From NCBI RefSeq assembly GCF_032062135.1, contig NC_092860.1, positions 131,533,100-131,597,099 on the forward strand: 64,000 bases of DNA, in the 5' to 3' direction. Source of the DNA: Pyxicephalus adspersus (taxonomy: Eukaryota > Chordata > Amphibia > Anura > Pyxicephalidae). This document shows, piece by piece, positions 11,821 through 24,335 of this stretch (its first letter is position 1; each line of letters opens with the position of its first letter). Below the pieces are notes generated by a model. The model had not been told where the DNA came from, made no database searches, and saw only the letters and a list, made by a program, of their open reading frames with translations. The translations under genes were made by a program, and so were the position numbers.

Positions 11821-12767
11821 GCTGACTGATCAATGCCTGTACAGCCCCTCCTATGCAATTTCATTTCTTGAAGAATAGAGCCTCAATAGAGACACAGACA
11901 CTATTAAACACTTCAGAAGTGAAAGGAAGAATATTTTAGAAATTCCATCAGGTTTTAACTTTAAAATTCCTGGTGACAGCTGTTCCCCTTAATGTCCTGG
12001 GATCACAAAAAGGAAATGAGGAGAAATCAATACACCAAGGTGTGAAAAAAAATTTCTCCAACTGCTGGGAATCTCCAAGCTGCCTAAGCTACCTACTACA
12101 TGAAGTCAAAATAAAATTTCAAAATCACAGACTTACATGAAACCTTAGATTGAAACAGAAGACAGGATATTGATCTGAAAAACCATTCATTAGAAACATT
12201 TTTTTACAAACCTCACAGTTCACGCCCTTCATTGATAATTTTTCTATGATGCAATGTTCCGTCTACATTCCCATCATAGGTATTTATGCCTTGGATCAAT
12301 ACATGTACTAGTTTAGACTTTGGCAAACCCCAATGGACGTTTCTATTTAAACATTTACAATAATATATGGTCTAAGCATTATCTGAAGGCCATACTCAAA
12401 GTGCAGTTTGGTAATGATAAAGACTGTATATAGTTGATACATTGTCCCCAGGATTTGTATGGATTTCCTCACACAATTCAGGTTTAATGGTTTCCTTCCA
12501 GAACACACTGGGACTTCTTTGTATGACAGTGCTGTAAATATTAGGCTAAGTGTTCCTTTGGATCAACAATATATGTGAATGATTCAAGATTTTCCAGAAA
12601 TAGCTGTGGAAACCCCTTAATACTATATAAATTAGCAACATAGATAAAAATATATATTTGCTCAGAAGGGACTGATATAGAGTCTAAAGAAATTAAGGAT
12701 GGCTGGCAATCTCATATGAAGTCTGAAGGTGGTTAAGAAAGAAATGGGGGCTGATCTGGGATATAAA
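11821..12767. other. Unique AT-rich DNA, nothing recognised
   Basis: No terminal repeats, tandem arrays or convincing ORFs seen. Confidence 0.4.
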
Positions 12768-12990
12768 CCCTTTATCCTGGCTGACCCTACTATTCTTAAT
12801 ACCCTTTCCATTCTGGCTGTCTTACCCTATCATCATGGCTGTGAAACCTCCATCCATCTTGGCTGACTAATAATCCAAAATAACGGGCAGGAATGCTGCA
12901 GGGAGACAGAAATGCCTTCAGTTGTACATTTAAGTGACCTTCTCTATCCTAATTGACCCTCCTAGCCTGGTTGCTGTTGGTAATTTATGC
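12768..12990. repeat. Weak degenerate tandem array (TGGCTG core)
   Basis: The motif (A/T)TCNTGGCTG followed by a short AC/CT-rich stretch recurs four or five times: ATCCTGGCTGACCC, TTCTGGCTGTC, ATCATGGCTGTG, ATCTTGGCTGAC and, more weakly, TAGCCTGGTTGCTG. Spacing is irregular (roughly 25-40 bp), so this is an old or marginal tandem repeat. Confidence 0.3.
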
Positions 12991-15032
12991 ATGGCTTTTT
13001 TAATGAACATCCTACTTGAACTTGGCCACATCCCTATGTTTTTTCCACCATTAAATGTTGTATTCTAGAGAAAACATCCAATACTGACAGTAGACTACTT
13101 ACTTAAAGCTTTCTGTACTGACACTGAAAATATAGTTAGTGTTATTTGATTTATGAAAACATACCACTGTGTTGCAAGCACTGAATACATGCTGAAAAGT
13201 TTAAATATTGATCAGATGTTGTTTTTTGGGTTAAGTTTTTGGGGCTTCTCCCATATAATTTGGGTCTATTACGTGAAAATGAGGACAGAAAGACTCTATA
13301 CTCACTCTAAAGGGGAATGGTTGAATATATTTTGCTTTAATTTCTTAAACTACTATTAATAGGACTAAAAATACATTTTTAGCATTCTGTATTGCTACAA
13401 ATCGGTCATATTTATTAATTCTAAATAACTCTCTGATTGAAATGATCTACATTTTTTAAAGAACTAATGTTGAGGGTTAAAGCCTACTTCATCTGGTGTT
13501 TCCAGCAAGAAAATGATTGCTTCTTATTGAGATTCATTATAGCCACTGGAGTGTGAGATTCTGGGAGACTCCCACGCTCCAATTCTCATGTTGTCATTGG
13601 TTAATTACTTTACTTATTATGGATCAGTAGAGGATTAGGCTGAAATGTACAACAGATATGTGCTGGCTGCAAATCACCTTGGGTTGGATCTTGAACCCAA
13701 TTGATTAGTTTGCTATTGCAATGACACAAATGACTAAAACAGAGATGAACTAACAAAAAAAAAAAAAATTATTGTTGCCCTTAAAGGGACCTTGTCACTA
13801 GCTTTCAAAGTAGAGGGTAAAAAGAACACAAAAATGCTTACTTGCAATTTTTTCCTTTTCACAAATTATTTTTTAATTATTTGGAAATGGTCATTGAACT
13901 TGATAGAATATTTGACATCTGCAGGAAGAGTCAATTCCCTCACACAACCACAGTTTAACCTTTTATGTAGCTCCCGATGGAGTAGCTAATGGGGCATAAA
14001 ATAGAGTGTCACTTGAGTGACAACTCTGAGTCAGCTGGGCTTTCCCAACAGAGGCCTTGGGGCTTTTGTATACCCGCACAAGGAAGGCTTTACAGGTAAA
14101 CACCATGCATAAAACATGTTAAATGCACATAAAGTCCTTCGGGAAGGACACTGTGGAAAATAATGGTTTAGGAACAGGATATATGTATTAAAGTACAAAT
14201 TTATTGAAATATCTGGGGCAACCTTTGTTGACCCAATTCTAGTTTCCTGCCTGTATCTGGCTTCATTTCTTTTGAATCAAAGTTCTAGACCAAGCATGTA
14301 GTAAACTAAATTCAGAGGAATCATTTCTTTATTTGTTCCAGTAGTTCAGTATGCATTAAATTTGAATTAAAGTCAAGGTATGAGAATGCTAGCCAATAAA
14401 TTAGTTTTTTTCTGGAAAACATAGCAATTGCATCCTATTTATGTCATTCAAGGGTTCTTTCTGAATATACAATGCATTAAGGGAAAGGTTTTATTGTCTG
14501 TTGTGCATAATGTAAACTCACCTTAACCGAATAAAAACGCACCTGAAATTTCTTATGTGGCTACAACACCTCTTTGCCCACTGTGGCACTATTATGTTGC
14601 GTATCATTGAAAACTGATGGCACTACAACACACTGCATTGCAATTCATTTGTTAAAACAATGTTGTGGTTACTAAAGACTATACAAATGAATTGTAGAAA
14701 ATACTTAAATTGCAAAGCCATTAATTATCTAAAATCGCAAAATCATTTTTCCAAATCATTTTGTTTCAAATATCAACTTGAAGTTAAAATTGGTTTTGCA
14801 ATGGCATTGCCCATCCAGCAGCCTAACAGAAATGGGTTAATAATTACAAATTAAACCTTTAGCAAGTCACAGAGACGGCATAATTAATGTGCATAGCTCG
14901 AGACTAGTCAGTGGGAAAGTGGCTCTAAAATTTCAGAATTGGACTTTTTAATTACTGTGTAATATAGAAGAGGTTGGGTGATTTGGTTTCAAGATATTTT
15001 TATGAAAAAATTAAATATTTTACAAAGTAAAG

Positions 15033-15035
<3 letters not shown>
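12991..15035. other. Mostly unique DNA; one MITE end and one conserved-looking block
   Basis: At about 13780 a TTAAAGGGACCTTGTCACTAG sequence looks like the terminal repeat of a TTAA-type MITE, but I cannot find its other end. At 14850-14960 there is unique sequence with an ATAATTAATGTGCAT motif. No coding region recognised. Confidence 0.35.

Positions 15036-15067
<32 letters not shown>
15036..15067. repeat. (TA)n microsatellite
   Basis: About 16 uninterrupted TA units. Confidence 0.9.
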
Positions 15068-15071
<4 letters not shown>

Positions 15072-15885
15072 TTTATTTAAAGGACGGTACCTTAAGGGAC
15101 TGGCCATAAAGGGTCTCCAAACGAACACATGGAGAAGTGTGGAGAGGTGAACCAAGGACAAATAACTAAGTGCTATGTAAATTGCATATGCTGACATACT
15201 TATAGAAACTGGTGCAAATGGCAGGCAGGGCCATGCTGTTTGAAGGTCTGACATACTGTAACTGATATATGTTTCTTTACATAGCCATAACCACTTTCAT
15301 TGACAGAGATGCCTCACTCAATGCCTCTATTTTCCAGTTGCTAATTATGTATTGCAACGTATTCTTCAATCTTTCAGTATTTTCATATTTCCTTCTACTG
15401 GGTGAAGTTCAAAAGAAATCATCTAGGGGCTTCTTAATCAGAGCAGCAGTAAAGCCTGTAACTAATATAAGCAGCAATAAATAACTGATCATTTATATCT
15501 GAGAATTCCCCAGCTTCTTTTTATTTAATTGGACAATGTAACAAATTTATAATGAAAGAACGGCTACTGCTGTGCGTTTTGTAATATCTTCTCCTGTGCA
15601 ATTAAGTATTAGGCTAGACATATATTTGAAAAGTTAATAACAGTACCTAAATGCATAAATAATTAAACTACAATTAATAAGGGTGCAGAACATGTCAGAG
15701 GGGATCTCTCACTATGTTTTAAATTTTTCTTTGGTCATAAGATAGTTTTACAGTGACATATATGCAAGACTGGCTTTTTTTTACAGAGGTTTAGATCATT
15801 TTCAAATAAAATGAGTGTAAGGGCTGAAAGAAATCTTTAACAGACACATTTAACATTATGATTTGTTTGAGTAAGGACTGCTTCG
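15068..15885. other. Unique AT-rich DNA, nothing recognised
   Basis: ORFs of 71-84 codons here have no recognisable domains; one minus-strand ORF runs into the TA microsatellite. Confidence 0.4.
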
Positions 15886-16040
15886 GGCAGGGTGCCGCTC
15901 CGTCACTCTCCCCCTCCCCTCTCCATAGAGCAGAACGGTGCTGTATGTACAGCACTCGTTCATGCATCGTGCGGTTCTTATCGTTGGAAAGGATCATGAA
16001 AGATCCTTTCCAACGACAAGAATTGCACGTATATGCGGCT
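15886..16040 (+). mobile_element. 5'-truncated Harbinger-like MITE (same family as 47890-48220)
   Basis: This matches the right half of the element at 47890-48220: GGCAGGGTGCCGCTCCG, the CTCCCCCTCCCCTCTCC block, GCAGAACGGTGCTGTATGTA, and a terminal hairpin (TCGTTGGAAAGGATC, loop, GATCCTTTCCAACGA). It ends in TTGCACGTATATGCGGCT followed by TTA. The left half is missing, so there is no paired target duplication. Confidence 0.75.
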
Positions 16041-16548
16041 TTAGTGTGAGGTTGGGTAAGAAAGTTTGTTATTATGTGGCAGTTTACTGGAGTTACCAGT
16101 AGAATTATTATAAGTCAACTTCACATCAAGTCTTGTGATCATATTGTAAAAAAAATGCTTAACCACACGGGGCAGTGTTCCAGGGTAACAATACAGCCAT
16201 GTGCTTCCTAAATTGGAAGATGAGGTGGCAACACAGGGGCAGGGGTATCGTCTTGCATTGTGTTACCACTAAAAACAAGGGATTGCTGCTGGTTGCCAAG
16301 ATTAGAAGGAATTTTTAAGCTAATGGGAAATATTATAATCAAAGGGGCAGCATGCCTACCAATTTTATATTGTTTTAGAGCACTGTAATGCAAAGTATTT
16401 CTTGTTTTTTCCAACACATTAGAACATCTCATACATTTTAACAGTGTATTGTGTCAACTTAGGAGGCCACTCAGATCAAAAATGAACTATCTTCCATATT
16501 ATTATCCATAAGGTCCAGTTAAAGGTGAATAACTAATACTAGCTATAC

Positions 16549-16842
16549 CAATGTTTCTTGACATTTTTAACATGGAGGAACCCTTAAAATAACTTTCCGG
16601 TTAGAGAACTCCTGCTGTGGTTACTATATCCACATCTCACCGTGTATTAGTGAGGTAATCTGTGGAAAGAATGCCTTTTACATGGCTAAACATTGAGAAG
16701 AGTCACCCTTACAGATAGCCAAAAAGATCATTGGTGTTAGCTAAACTGGCCCGAGAGGTACCAGTTGCTCATTGCTCAAGGAACCCCTAGCATCCTCTGA
16801 AGAAAATTTAGGGTTCCACTGAACCCTGGTTGAGAAATTCTG
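16549..16842. mobile_element. hAT-type non-autonomous element
   Basis: The 294-bp element has imperfect terminal repeats CAATGTTTCTTGAC and (inverted) CAGAATTTCTCAACC. It is flanked by AGCTATAC and ATCTTTAC, which match at 6 of 8 positions as expected for an old hAT 8-bp target duplication. It shares GATAGCCAAAAAGATCATT and AAGGAACCCCT with the element at 60384-60636. No coding capacity. Confidence 0.7.
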
Positions 16843-18117
16843 ATCTTTACCATGGCCTTGATGAATCAAACCCTTTCCAGACATGTTGGCATACAAAGAA
16901 GTGTGTTATGCATTGTATTTTTCAATATTTGCAATTGCAATTATTGTTAATTGATCTGGCCATGATTAACATAATTACATTTTTAAGGAGATGGTACATC
17001 TAGGCTTTGTAATGATTTTGGGTCACTCCTTTACTGGTATTATAGACAAACGTAGCATTCCCTTGGAGACAACTTTAGCATCATGGTATACTGAATTGAG
17101 AGAAATTAAGTGATTCCTTCTGCAAAAGCAAGTTGTGTGGCCTTCACACTTAAATTCAATAATTTCTTCCTGACCAGGAACTTTTAGAACTTAACACTTT
17201 CTTATTGACCAGGAACATGATCTATAGCAGTGTGGTCATGTTAAAGTCAAGTTCTTGTACAAGTCTTTGTACAATAACAGCCTACATATTTTTCTTGGCA
17301 TGGGTTACTTTTACCAGGAAAGCTGTTGAGCAGGTCCGGTTGATGTAGTCTTTTTAAACTGCATTATAAGTACATTTTGTTATTTTTCTTTCCCTTTTCC
17401 ATGCTCTTGAACAGAAAAAAAGCCAGATAGTAACTCTTTTTTTGCTAATCTTCAGGTGAAGTTATTTTTAAAGCTGAACTATAAATAGCTGTTTGAACTT
17501 CAATTCAGTAGCCTGTTTAAAATAGAAATAAGGGGAATGTAACCTTCTGCGTCCTGTAATTCAAAAATATTGCTTAGATGAAGGAAATAGACGAGTCCAT
17601 AAAGCATCTACTTAGTGAGCATTTTTACTGGAGAAAATAACTCAGCTGACTTGTCATTGTGTTGTTTTGTAATGTTCCTGCTTGTAAAATAAAACTCCCA
17701 TCTGAAGTCCTTAATTTCCTTGCATCCAACCAAGCTCCTGACGTTACCCCAGTTAAAGCTGGTCGGAAGCAACTCTAAAGAGGCATTTAAGCCTTTAATG
17801 AGCAATTTACAGTATACCTTTTTATAAACAGGCGCATGGGATAGCCAGGGTTTAAGCACAAAATTAACTCCACAGTCTGAACTGTCGAGAAGGGGCAATA
17901 AAATGGCACTAGTACTGAGCTTCATTGCATTGCCAAAGTGTAAGTTATAGAAATAACAAGACTGTTATACGACTGTCATATTGTCTGTGAATTATGAAAA
18001 TACCTGAAGTTACCCATTTGTCCTTTTTTTTTTTTTTTTGCGTGGCTAGGTTTAAAAGCTATCCTGCTCTGTAATATATTGCTTGTTAAAAAGAAAGCTT
18101 AAGAACAGCACCAAAAC
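16843..18117. other. Unique DNA including a conserved-looking block
   Basis: A minus-strand ORF of 105 codons at 17608-17925 has no recognisable domain, but the underlying DNA has balanced composition and no repeat features, as conserved non-coding DNA often does. A T-run lies at about 18023-18040. Confidence 0.3.
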
Positions 18118-18176
18118 TGTATTTATATATTGTCAATGTATTACACAGAGCTGTACATTAAATAGAGATAAGGATA
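18118..18176 (+). repeat. Fragment of the TTTATATAGCGC interspersed repeat
   Basis: The string ATTTATATATTGTCAATGTA, then TTACACAGAGCTGTACATTAAATAG, aligns with the 11691 copy with substitutions and is truncated after the TACATTAAATAG block. Confidence 0.5.
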
Positions 18177-18625
18177 GAATACCAAACCAACCAAGATCAT
18201 ACCTTGTAGCTTCTGAAAACAATTTAAAAAGTTACAGGTTTCTGATTGGCAGCTATTTTTTTTATAGTTTTTTTTTTTATAGTTTTCAGTGACTTCACAA
18301 GTCTGCATAAATACATAGTATATCACAATATACCACAACAGTATTATTTTTCAAAAACTCCTCTACTTTTATCATTAAAAATTAGACATTGAATTCCAAA
18401 GTGACTTTGCCAAGACGATGATGTCAAAAATCTGCTGCAGGCAGAAGGCAGCCCTTTTTTAGTGATCACATTACAACATTAGAACTTTGTATGAAATCAC
18501 AAGGTGAGAATCAATAGCAGTTTCAAACATTTGAGAACACCACCTTAAAGTGCACAGGTGTTGGGATTTTCATGATAGTCATTGCCTGTTGGGCTTTTTA
18601 ATCTGGCCCGTCAAATATTGGTATA

Positions 18626-18912
18626 CGAGGGGGTGCTGAGAAGTTCCTGGCTTTGCCCAGAAAGAAGAGAGCCAGAGTTATGAAATAACACATTTTTTCA
18701 ACATATTCAGTGAGTCTGATGCACTTACGTAGTTGCAGCTTTTCTAGACCGTTCACAGCTTCTCACTAAAAGAAAAAACTGTTTTAAGAATCGCAAAGAC
18801 CTGATATTTGCACAGTTACATACTAAGATATTAGGCTGTCAATTGCCTCCACACTCATTTTTCTATTTCATCTGGAAGGGGGCAAAGCCAGGAACTTCTC
18901 TGCACCCCCTCA
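18626..18912. mobile_element. Mariner-type MITE with TA target site
   Basis: The 287-bp element has long imperfect terminal inverted repeats of about 35 bp: CGAGGGGGTGCTGAGAAGTT at the left and the complement of AACTTCTCTGCACCCCCTCA at the right. It is flanked on both sides by the dinucleotide TA (18624-18625 and 18913-18914). Ends and target site fit mariner/Tc1. The interior contains no transposase frame, so it is a deletion derivative. Confidence 0.85.
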
Positions 18913-19267
18913 TAAAATTGTCCAATGGCAAAAAAGGTTGACCAACAACACTGTTTGCCCCTGAACTGAATGTAATGGAATGTACATTTTCTTTTACTAT
19001 TAGGTAGTGGCTTTTTTTGTCCTTTTTTTGGCTTTTACACGTAATTTATATCAGTTAATGCAAACCCTCTCTATCCCTCTGATACTGGCCCAGCCATCTG
19101 TTAAATTTTAAAGCTCATTGTGAAACTGAGCCAAAAAGTTTGCCCACCTCCAGTGTGGGACTTGCATAAAGAAAAACAGGTGAAGACATTGTCAGAAGGT
19201 ACACTGTGAAGTCACGAATGAATAAAATTTAACATTTGCACTTACGCATTTTTTAGCATGAATGAAC

Positions 19268-19508
19268 TTAAAGTGGAACTAAACCGCTATGCTTACCTGT
19301 CCCTGTTCTGTCTCGGGTCACCACCATCTTCTCTTGGAATGTCTTCCAGGAGACGATCTATGCCATCTTGATTGGATGTGCCAGGATGTCCAGAGTGATG
19401 AGGCAGGTGGAAGGAATTATTACAGAAGGGATATTACCTGTCCCTTTCTGTAGAAAATGATTTGCCTGATCATGAATTTTTAAAAGTGGAACTTTAGTTC
19501 CGCTTCAA
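19268..19508. mobile_element. TTAA-terminated frog MITE
   Basis: The terminal repeats are TTAAAGTGGAACTAAAC and, inverted, TTGAAGCGGAACTAAAG. The ends at TTAA and TCAA suggest a piggyBac-like TTAA target, which is inference. The interior (CTTACCTGTCC, CTGTCTCGGGT, GCCATCTTGATTGG) matches the element at 24336-24565. Confidence 0.65.
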
Positions 19509-22500
19509 CATTAGCACGTGCTATTGTTATGTATTTGGTACCACTTTTTTTTTTTTTACCATTTTGACCTATTGGTAAGGTTTCTCTTCACTTCTGGTGT
19601 CACTATTGGTACCCAATAGGGTTTGGTGTCCCTATTGGTTTTTTTGCCTTCTGTTCCTATTTTTGAAACAACTTGAAACTTTAGATTTTCCTTTATTCTC
19701 TGTCCCAGACACTGACATTGTTAAAAAAAAAATCATGGTCTTCTACAATGGGTCAAAATATAAATACCAGTATGGAGTAATTACTTTAATGAGGAAGAAT
19801 AAAAGGTAGAGCAAAGAGACAAATACCTTATAAAAGTGACCCAAAAGTGTCCCTTTAGAATTATATAAACCATAAAAACATGGCCTGCTATTAGAATAAC
19901 CTACAATGCTTTTTTTTTTTGTAATTTGACTAAACAGAAAAAAACTAAGTACTTGAGGTTTCAGATGGTCCTAGAAATCGTAAAACAGGAACAGATGGCT
20001 TGGCAAGTGTTCATTCAGGCCTTAAGCAAATACTGTGAATGATTAGTTGAAAACACATCCCAGATGATTAGTTGAAACAGACTTTATTAGTTAATCCACG
20101 TAATTTAGCTTTTCTATTTTATGCACGACATGGTCACTGGACATCACTATTTTTTTTTTCACTGAAGAGAAGTTTACATCTAGATTGGTGGTGCATAGGC
20201 TTTTACTTTATCTCCAGGCTCCATGTGTATTTATGCCATTTTTCTAATACCCCAATTGGCCCATTGCCACAACTATTGGACCCCCCCCCCTAAAAAAAAT
20301 AAATAAATAAAAAAAGCTTTGTGAATTCTGAATGAAAACTTTTGACTACCCAATATAATCTTTAAAACCAACATTGTGGTATGTTGTGTAATTTTATTTA
20401 TTTTTTTATTTTTATAGAATTAGTGACACAGATTTTGCTTAGAATTTAATTTGTAAAAACAACAAAATGGAAAACATAAGAGCCTATCTAAGACATTAGA
20501 GTACATCCATACACTTACCTACTGTTGTCGAGTTTGCAATCTGACAATGTCTAACACACACTTTCTGTAAATAGACAGTGTAAATTCAAAATGTAAAACA
20601 AATATTATCCGAATATTGACAATCTATACTAACATATACCAAGATGCTAAGGTAATTGGGTCTACTATATGTAAATCTTCCAAAACAGAACACAAGTAAC
20701 TAACAAGATGGACATCCTTCTTCTGAGTTTTGCATCCATGTAACCCCTTGTACTGGTCACCAGTGCAAATTGAGGCAGACCATTGGAGCTTGTTATTTAC
20801 TTTCTGAATATTCAAGCAGGTCTTATGAGTGGGTATCTTCAGCAGGATCAGACTGGCAATTCAGCAAAAATGACTGGAAGACTTGACTGGAAGACTCAAC
20901 ATCCCAAGATTGATACCTCCCAATTTAGATCACAGCACCTGGCAGAAAAATTATTCCAGATTGAGCATCTTTTGTTGTTCTGAGCTGCTAATCAAGCCAA
21001 TAATATTAAACTAGATTATTGGTGATTATTGCAGATCATTTGATTTAGTGCCTTACTGAAGTGAGTTTATACCATTTTCCCAGAGCAGTAGTTAGCTTGC
21101 TAAGCTCATAAATTACCTCCTTAGTTTTAGTTCATTCCCTAAAGCCCTGATAGTGTTGCAAAAAGTATGGTACAGTAAACCATGTGCTTTAGGACAGCTC
21201 CCTACCACATTCTTTCTCCCACAGGAAACGGTCCAAAGGGCTTGTTGGTTGTCTTTCCTGACCATTCAAAAGCTTCTACTTTTCCCCTATATGGATGTAG
21301 GCACTGAAAAGTCTGACAAATTTATATATGACTATTTAATATTACACGGATAGACCAAGCGTAAAATAAATAAAGCTTTTGTTTTGCTTCACTCCTAAAT
21401 TTTAGTTGACAAAAGTACCTCCCTCTTGAACATTTTATTATTTTACTGGCAAGTTAAATGGAGAAGAGAAAACATTTCTTTGGTACATTTTAAAATATTC
21501 TGTCCTCAAAAGTGCTTAGACATCAGCATAATCACTAAGAAAATATTATGTTAAATCTGCAAATGTCTAGATTATCTGTAAGCAAGGCCATTTTACATTA
21601 TGATCACCCACAGATTTCAACTACAGTAACGCTAAGAATTCTTGACTTCGAGGCTAACTTGCTTGGATGTTGCTAGGGCTGTAGAAAGAGAAGACTGAAA
21701 TGTATTACTAGAAATGGCAAATTATAGGACAGAAAATCTAAAGCCAGGTGTGGTTGTCAGCCAAACAAAATCTCAGAGCCATGATATCAGTCCATGATAA
21801 ACAAGATAACCACAAAACAAACAAACGCTCTTTAGAGGGAAGTTCACCCAATCATAGATCCAATGGAAATAATTCCCAGGTAACAATAGTTACCTAGAAA
21901 CAAAAAAATGGAGAATTGAAACTTTTAAATTTCTCAGCAGAACAAAATTTGAAGGTTAGTTTACCATGAGAATATCTGTTTTTATGACAATTGTGTAAAA
22001 GAGGATCCTCCACTCTGATAAAATGTGCATCATTAGTTGACATAACTTACTTTTAAACTTACTTTACTTCTTTTTTCCTGGCTTTCTGTTATTGCTTTTG
22101 CGTCTAGTCCCGTGTTCCACATGTAAGCACCCGGGAACACTTGGGATACGGGACTCCTATGAGCAAGGGACTCTCTTGAGTCCCCCGCTGATGGCTCTGC
22201 CCCCCACCAGGAACACCTCTAAAGGCTGACTAATGGCTAGGCTGTATCTGGCTTAAAGGGTGGAGTTTGACGACCTCTGCTTTTGACATTCACAAATATG
22301 TTGATAAAATTATGATTTTTTTGAATATTAAAAAAAAAAGTTACATCTATCAACATTATTGGACATACATAATGCACATTGGGGTCTCATTTATCTAAAC
22401 GCGTTTCGCAATGATAAGATTAGTACGTCCTAGTTACAAACTTTGCCTACAGCTCCCAGTCTGGCAGGTTCCCAAGTATCCCCCTATGTATGATGGGGTA

Positions 22501-23397
22501 CAGTGGAACAGATGGCACAGAAATTCAGGGACTGTCCAATGGATATTGTATATTGTTTCAGGTAATCAGCCCCAAAGTGTGTTAGAGTTTTAAAGCCATG
22601 TACATCTATATTTTATCTTTTTAAGGTGGCATAATCAAAGTATTCGAGAATTCAGCTTCTCTTATCAGCTTCTATGTAAGTGGTCTGTGGAAAGCCTAAT
22701 TTAAAATGTGATATTTCAGGGACCACAAAAGGGTGAAAACAGGTGAAATGAGTGGACGTGAAACAGGCTCAAACAAAATGGGAAACAATATAGAAATTGC
22801 ACAGGAGAAAGAAGAGAAACAAACAATCCAAGCCATGAGATGACAAACTTTCTATAAGCATTAGGGAAAGGAGGCAAGGATAATCAAGCCAAGAACATAG
22901 TGGACACCAAGCACTTAGAAAACAGCAGCAGGAGACAAACTATTCAACACAAAAAAAAGCAATAACCACAAGACACAAAAGAGTTGAATTGACAAAGATA
23001 GGAATTGAAGACTGACCAAAACAGGATGGCAAACACAGAAAACGTCAGTATGCAGAAGAGATGAACGTTAACACAAATTTCTTCAACAGCCTTTCACAGG
23101 TTCTATTACCTGGAAGCTTCTGGGAAAAGTGAACAGGGGTAAAACATATTGGGAACAATCTCATGTTATTGACTTCTACAGCTATTATGGACTTTTTGGG
23201 GAGGATTTAGTTTTTGGACAGGTTAGAAATGTTTATATGTTATTGATTGTTCCACCACTGCCTGCCTTTCAGACCACATTCCAACCTTGGGAACCTTAAA
23301 GTGAATTTGCCCAAGCAGGACAAACCAACAAGTACATTTTAATTCATAAATTGGATGATACCAGAGCCTAGCATATTATTCTTTCTGCAATCTAGGT
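19509..23397. other. Mostly unique DNA, no gene recognised
   Basis: Contents are simple: T-runs near 19547 and 19910, a C10 run (20281-20290) followed by AAATAAATAAATAAA, and a GC-richer stretch at about 22105-22240 of unknown nature. From about 22730 to 23080 the plus strand is strongly purine (A) rich with no repeat period I can define. ORFs of 60-73 codons show no domains. Confidence 0.35.
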
Positions 23398-23535
23398 CAG
23401 TGGTTGCCAATCTTTTTGGACCCATGGAGCACTAAATTCACAGACTCCGGGAAGCGGGAAGTGACATCACGATGCTCAGACCTGCGATGGGAGAGTGGGC
23501 GGGTTGTGTCCAGAGACACAACCCGCCCACTTCCC
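23398..23535 (+). mobile_element. hAT relic (left end) ending in a perfect hairpin
   Basis: It starts with CAGTGGTTGCCAATCTTTTTGG, a typical hAT terminus, and continues into GCTCAGACCTGCGATGGGAGAGTG, which is shared with 29588-29753 and 51038-51362. It then departs from the family into a perfect hairpin: GTGGGCGGGTTGTGTC (23495-23510), loop CAGA, GACACAACCCGCCCAC (23515-23530). The right terminus is missing. Confidence 0.7.
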
Positions 23536-24335
23536 TAAACCTGTGTTCCGTACAGTTGACTAGGGTAAAGAAAATGAAGACCTGGCCCTCTGCTACAAGC
23601 TTGTCACCTCGACCCTTCTAATGACCTTTTGACCTTATTTAATAACACTCATGACACAATATGCATTTTGGGTTAAACTGGCCATAGCAGCCTTTTTTTA
23701 AATATTAACAATTAAATATTAACAACCAAACATTATTCAAAAACACTCTCCATTAACAGTATACAAAAAACAATTCTGCAGGTTTTGTAAAAGTCCATGA
23801 AAGTACCATCCATTTACCTGACTTTGAGATTACCTGAAAAAGCAACTGAAAGACTGCATTCAGTGGAGGAATTTATTCTCCTCTCCATCCCTTCTTTCTC
23901 CTCCCCTTGCTTATATAAACATGCACTCTTACATCATGAAATACTGGCTATAAGTTGTGCCATCTGTACAGTTGTGTGCATTGTGGGTTAGGAGATCCCA
24001 GATAATAATTTATGAGTTTCATATATTTGTAGAAAAGGCTTTTTGTTATAATGTGCAACTATTGGCCCAGTGTTTCGACTCTTTAAATATCTGATACCAA
24101 CTAGGTCAGTTCCTGCCTGAAATGTATTGGTTCATTGTTTATAATAAATAATCAGAGGTGTATTATAATAGGTGGTATTGTTTCATAAGAAAGCCTTTTA
24201 ACAATGGGCAGCACACAAGATTTATTATGTCTAAATAACTAAAAGGAAACGTCAAGCAGAGTGTTAAATACAGTTGGCATAACACATGTGAACTGTTTTA
24301 CCTGTCTAAATATGTGCATTTCTGTTTAGTTATTC
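23536..24335. other. Unique AT-rich DNA, nothing recognised
   Basis: A short direct repeat, TTAAATATTAACAA, occurs twice at about 23698-23725. No coding region recognised. Confidence 0.4.
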
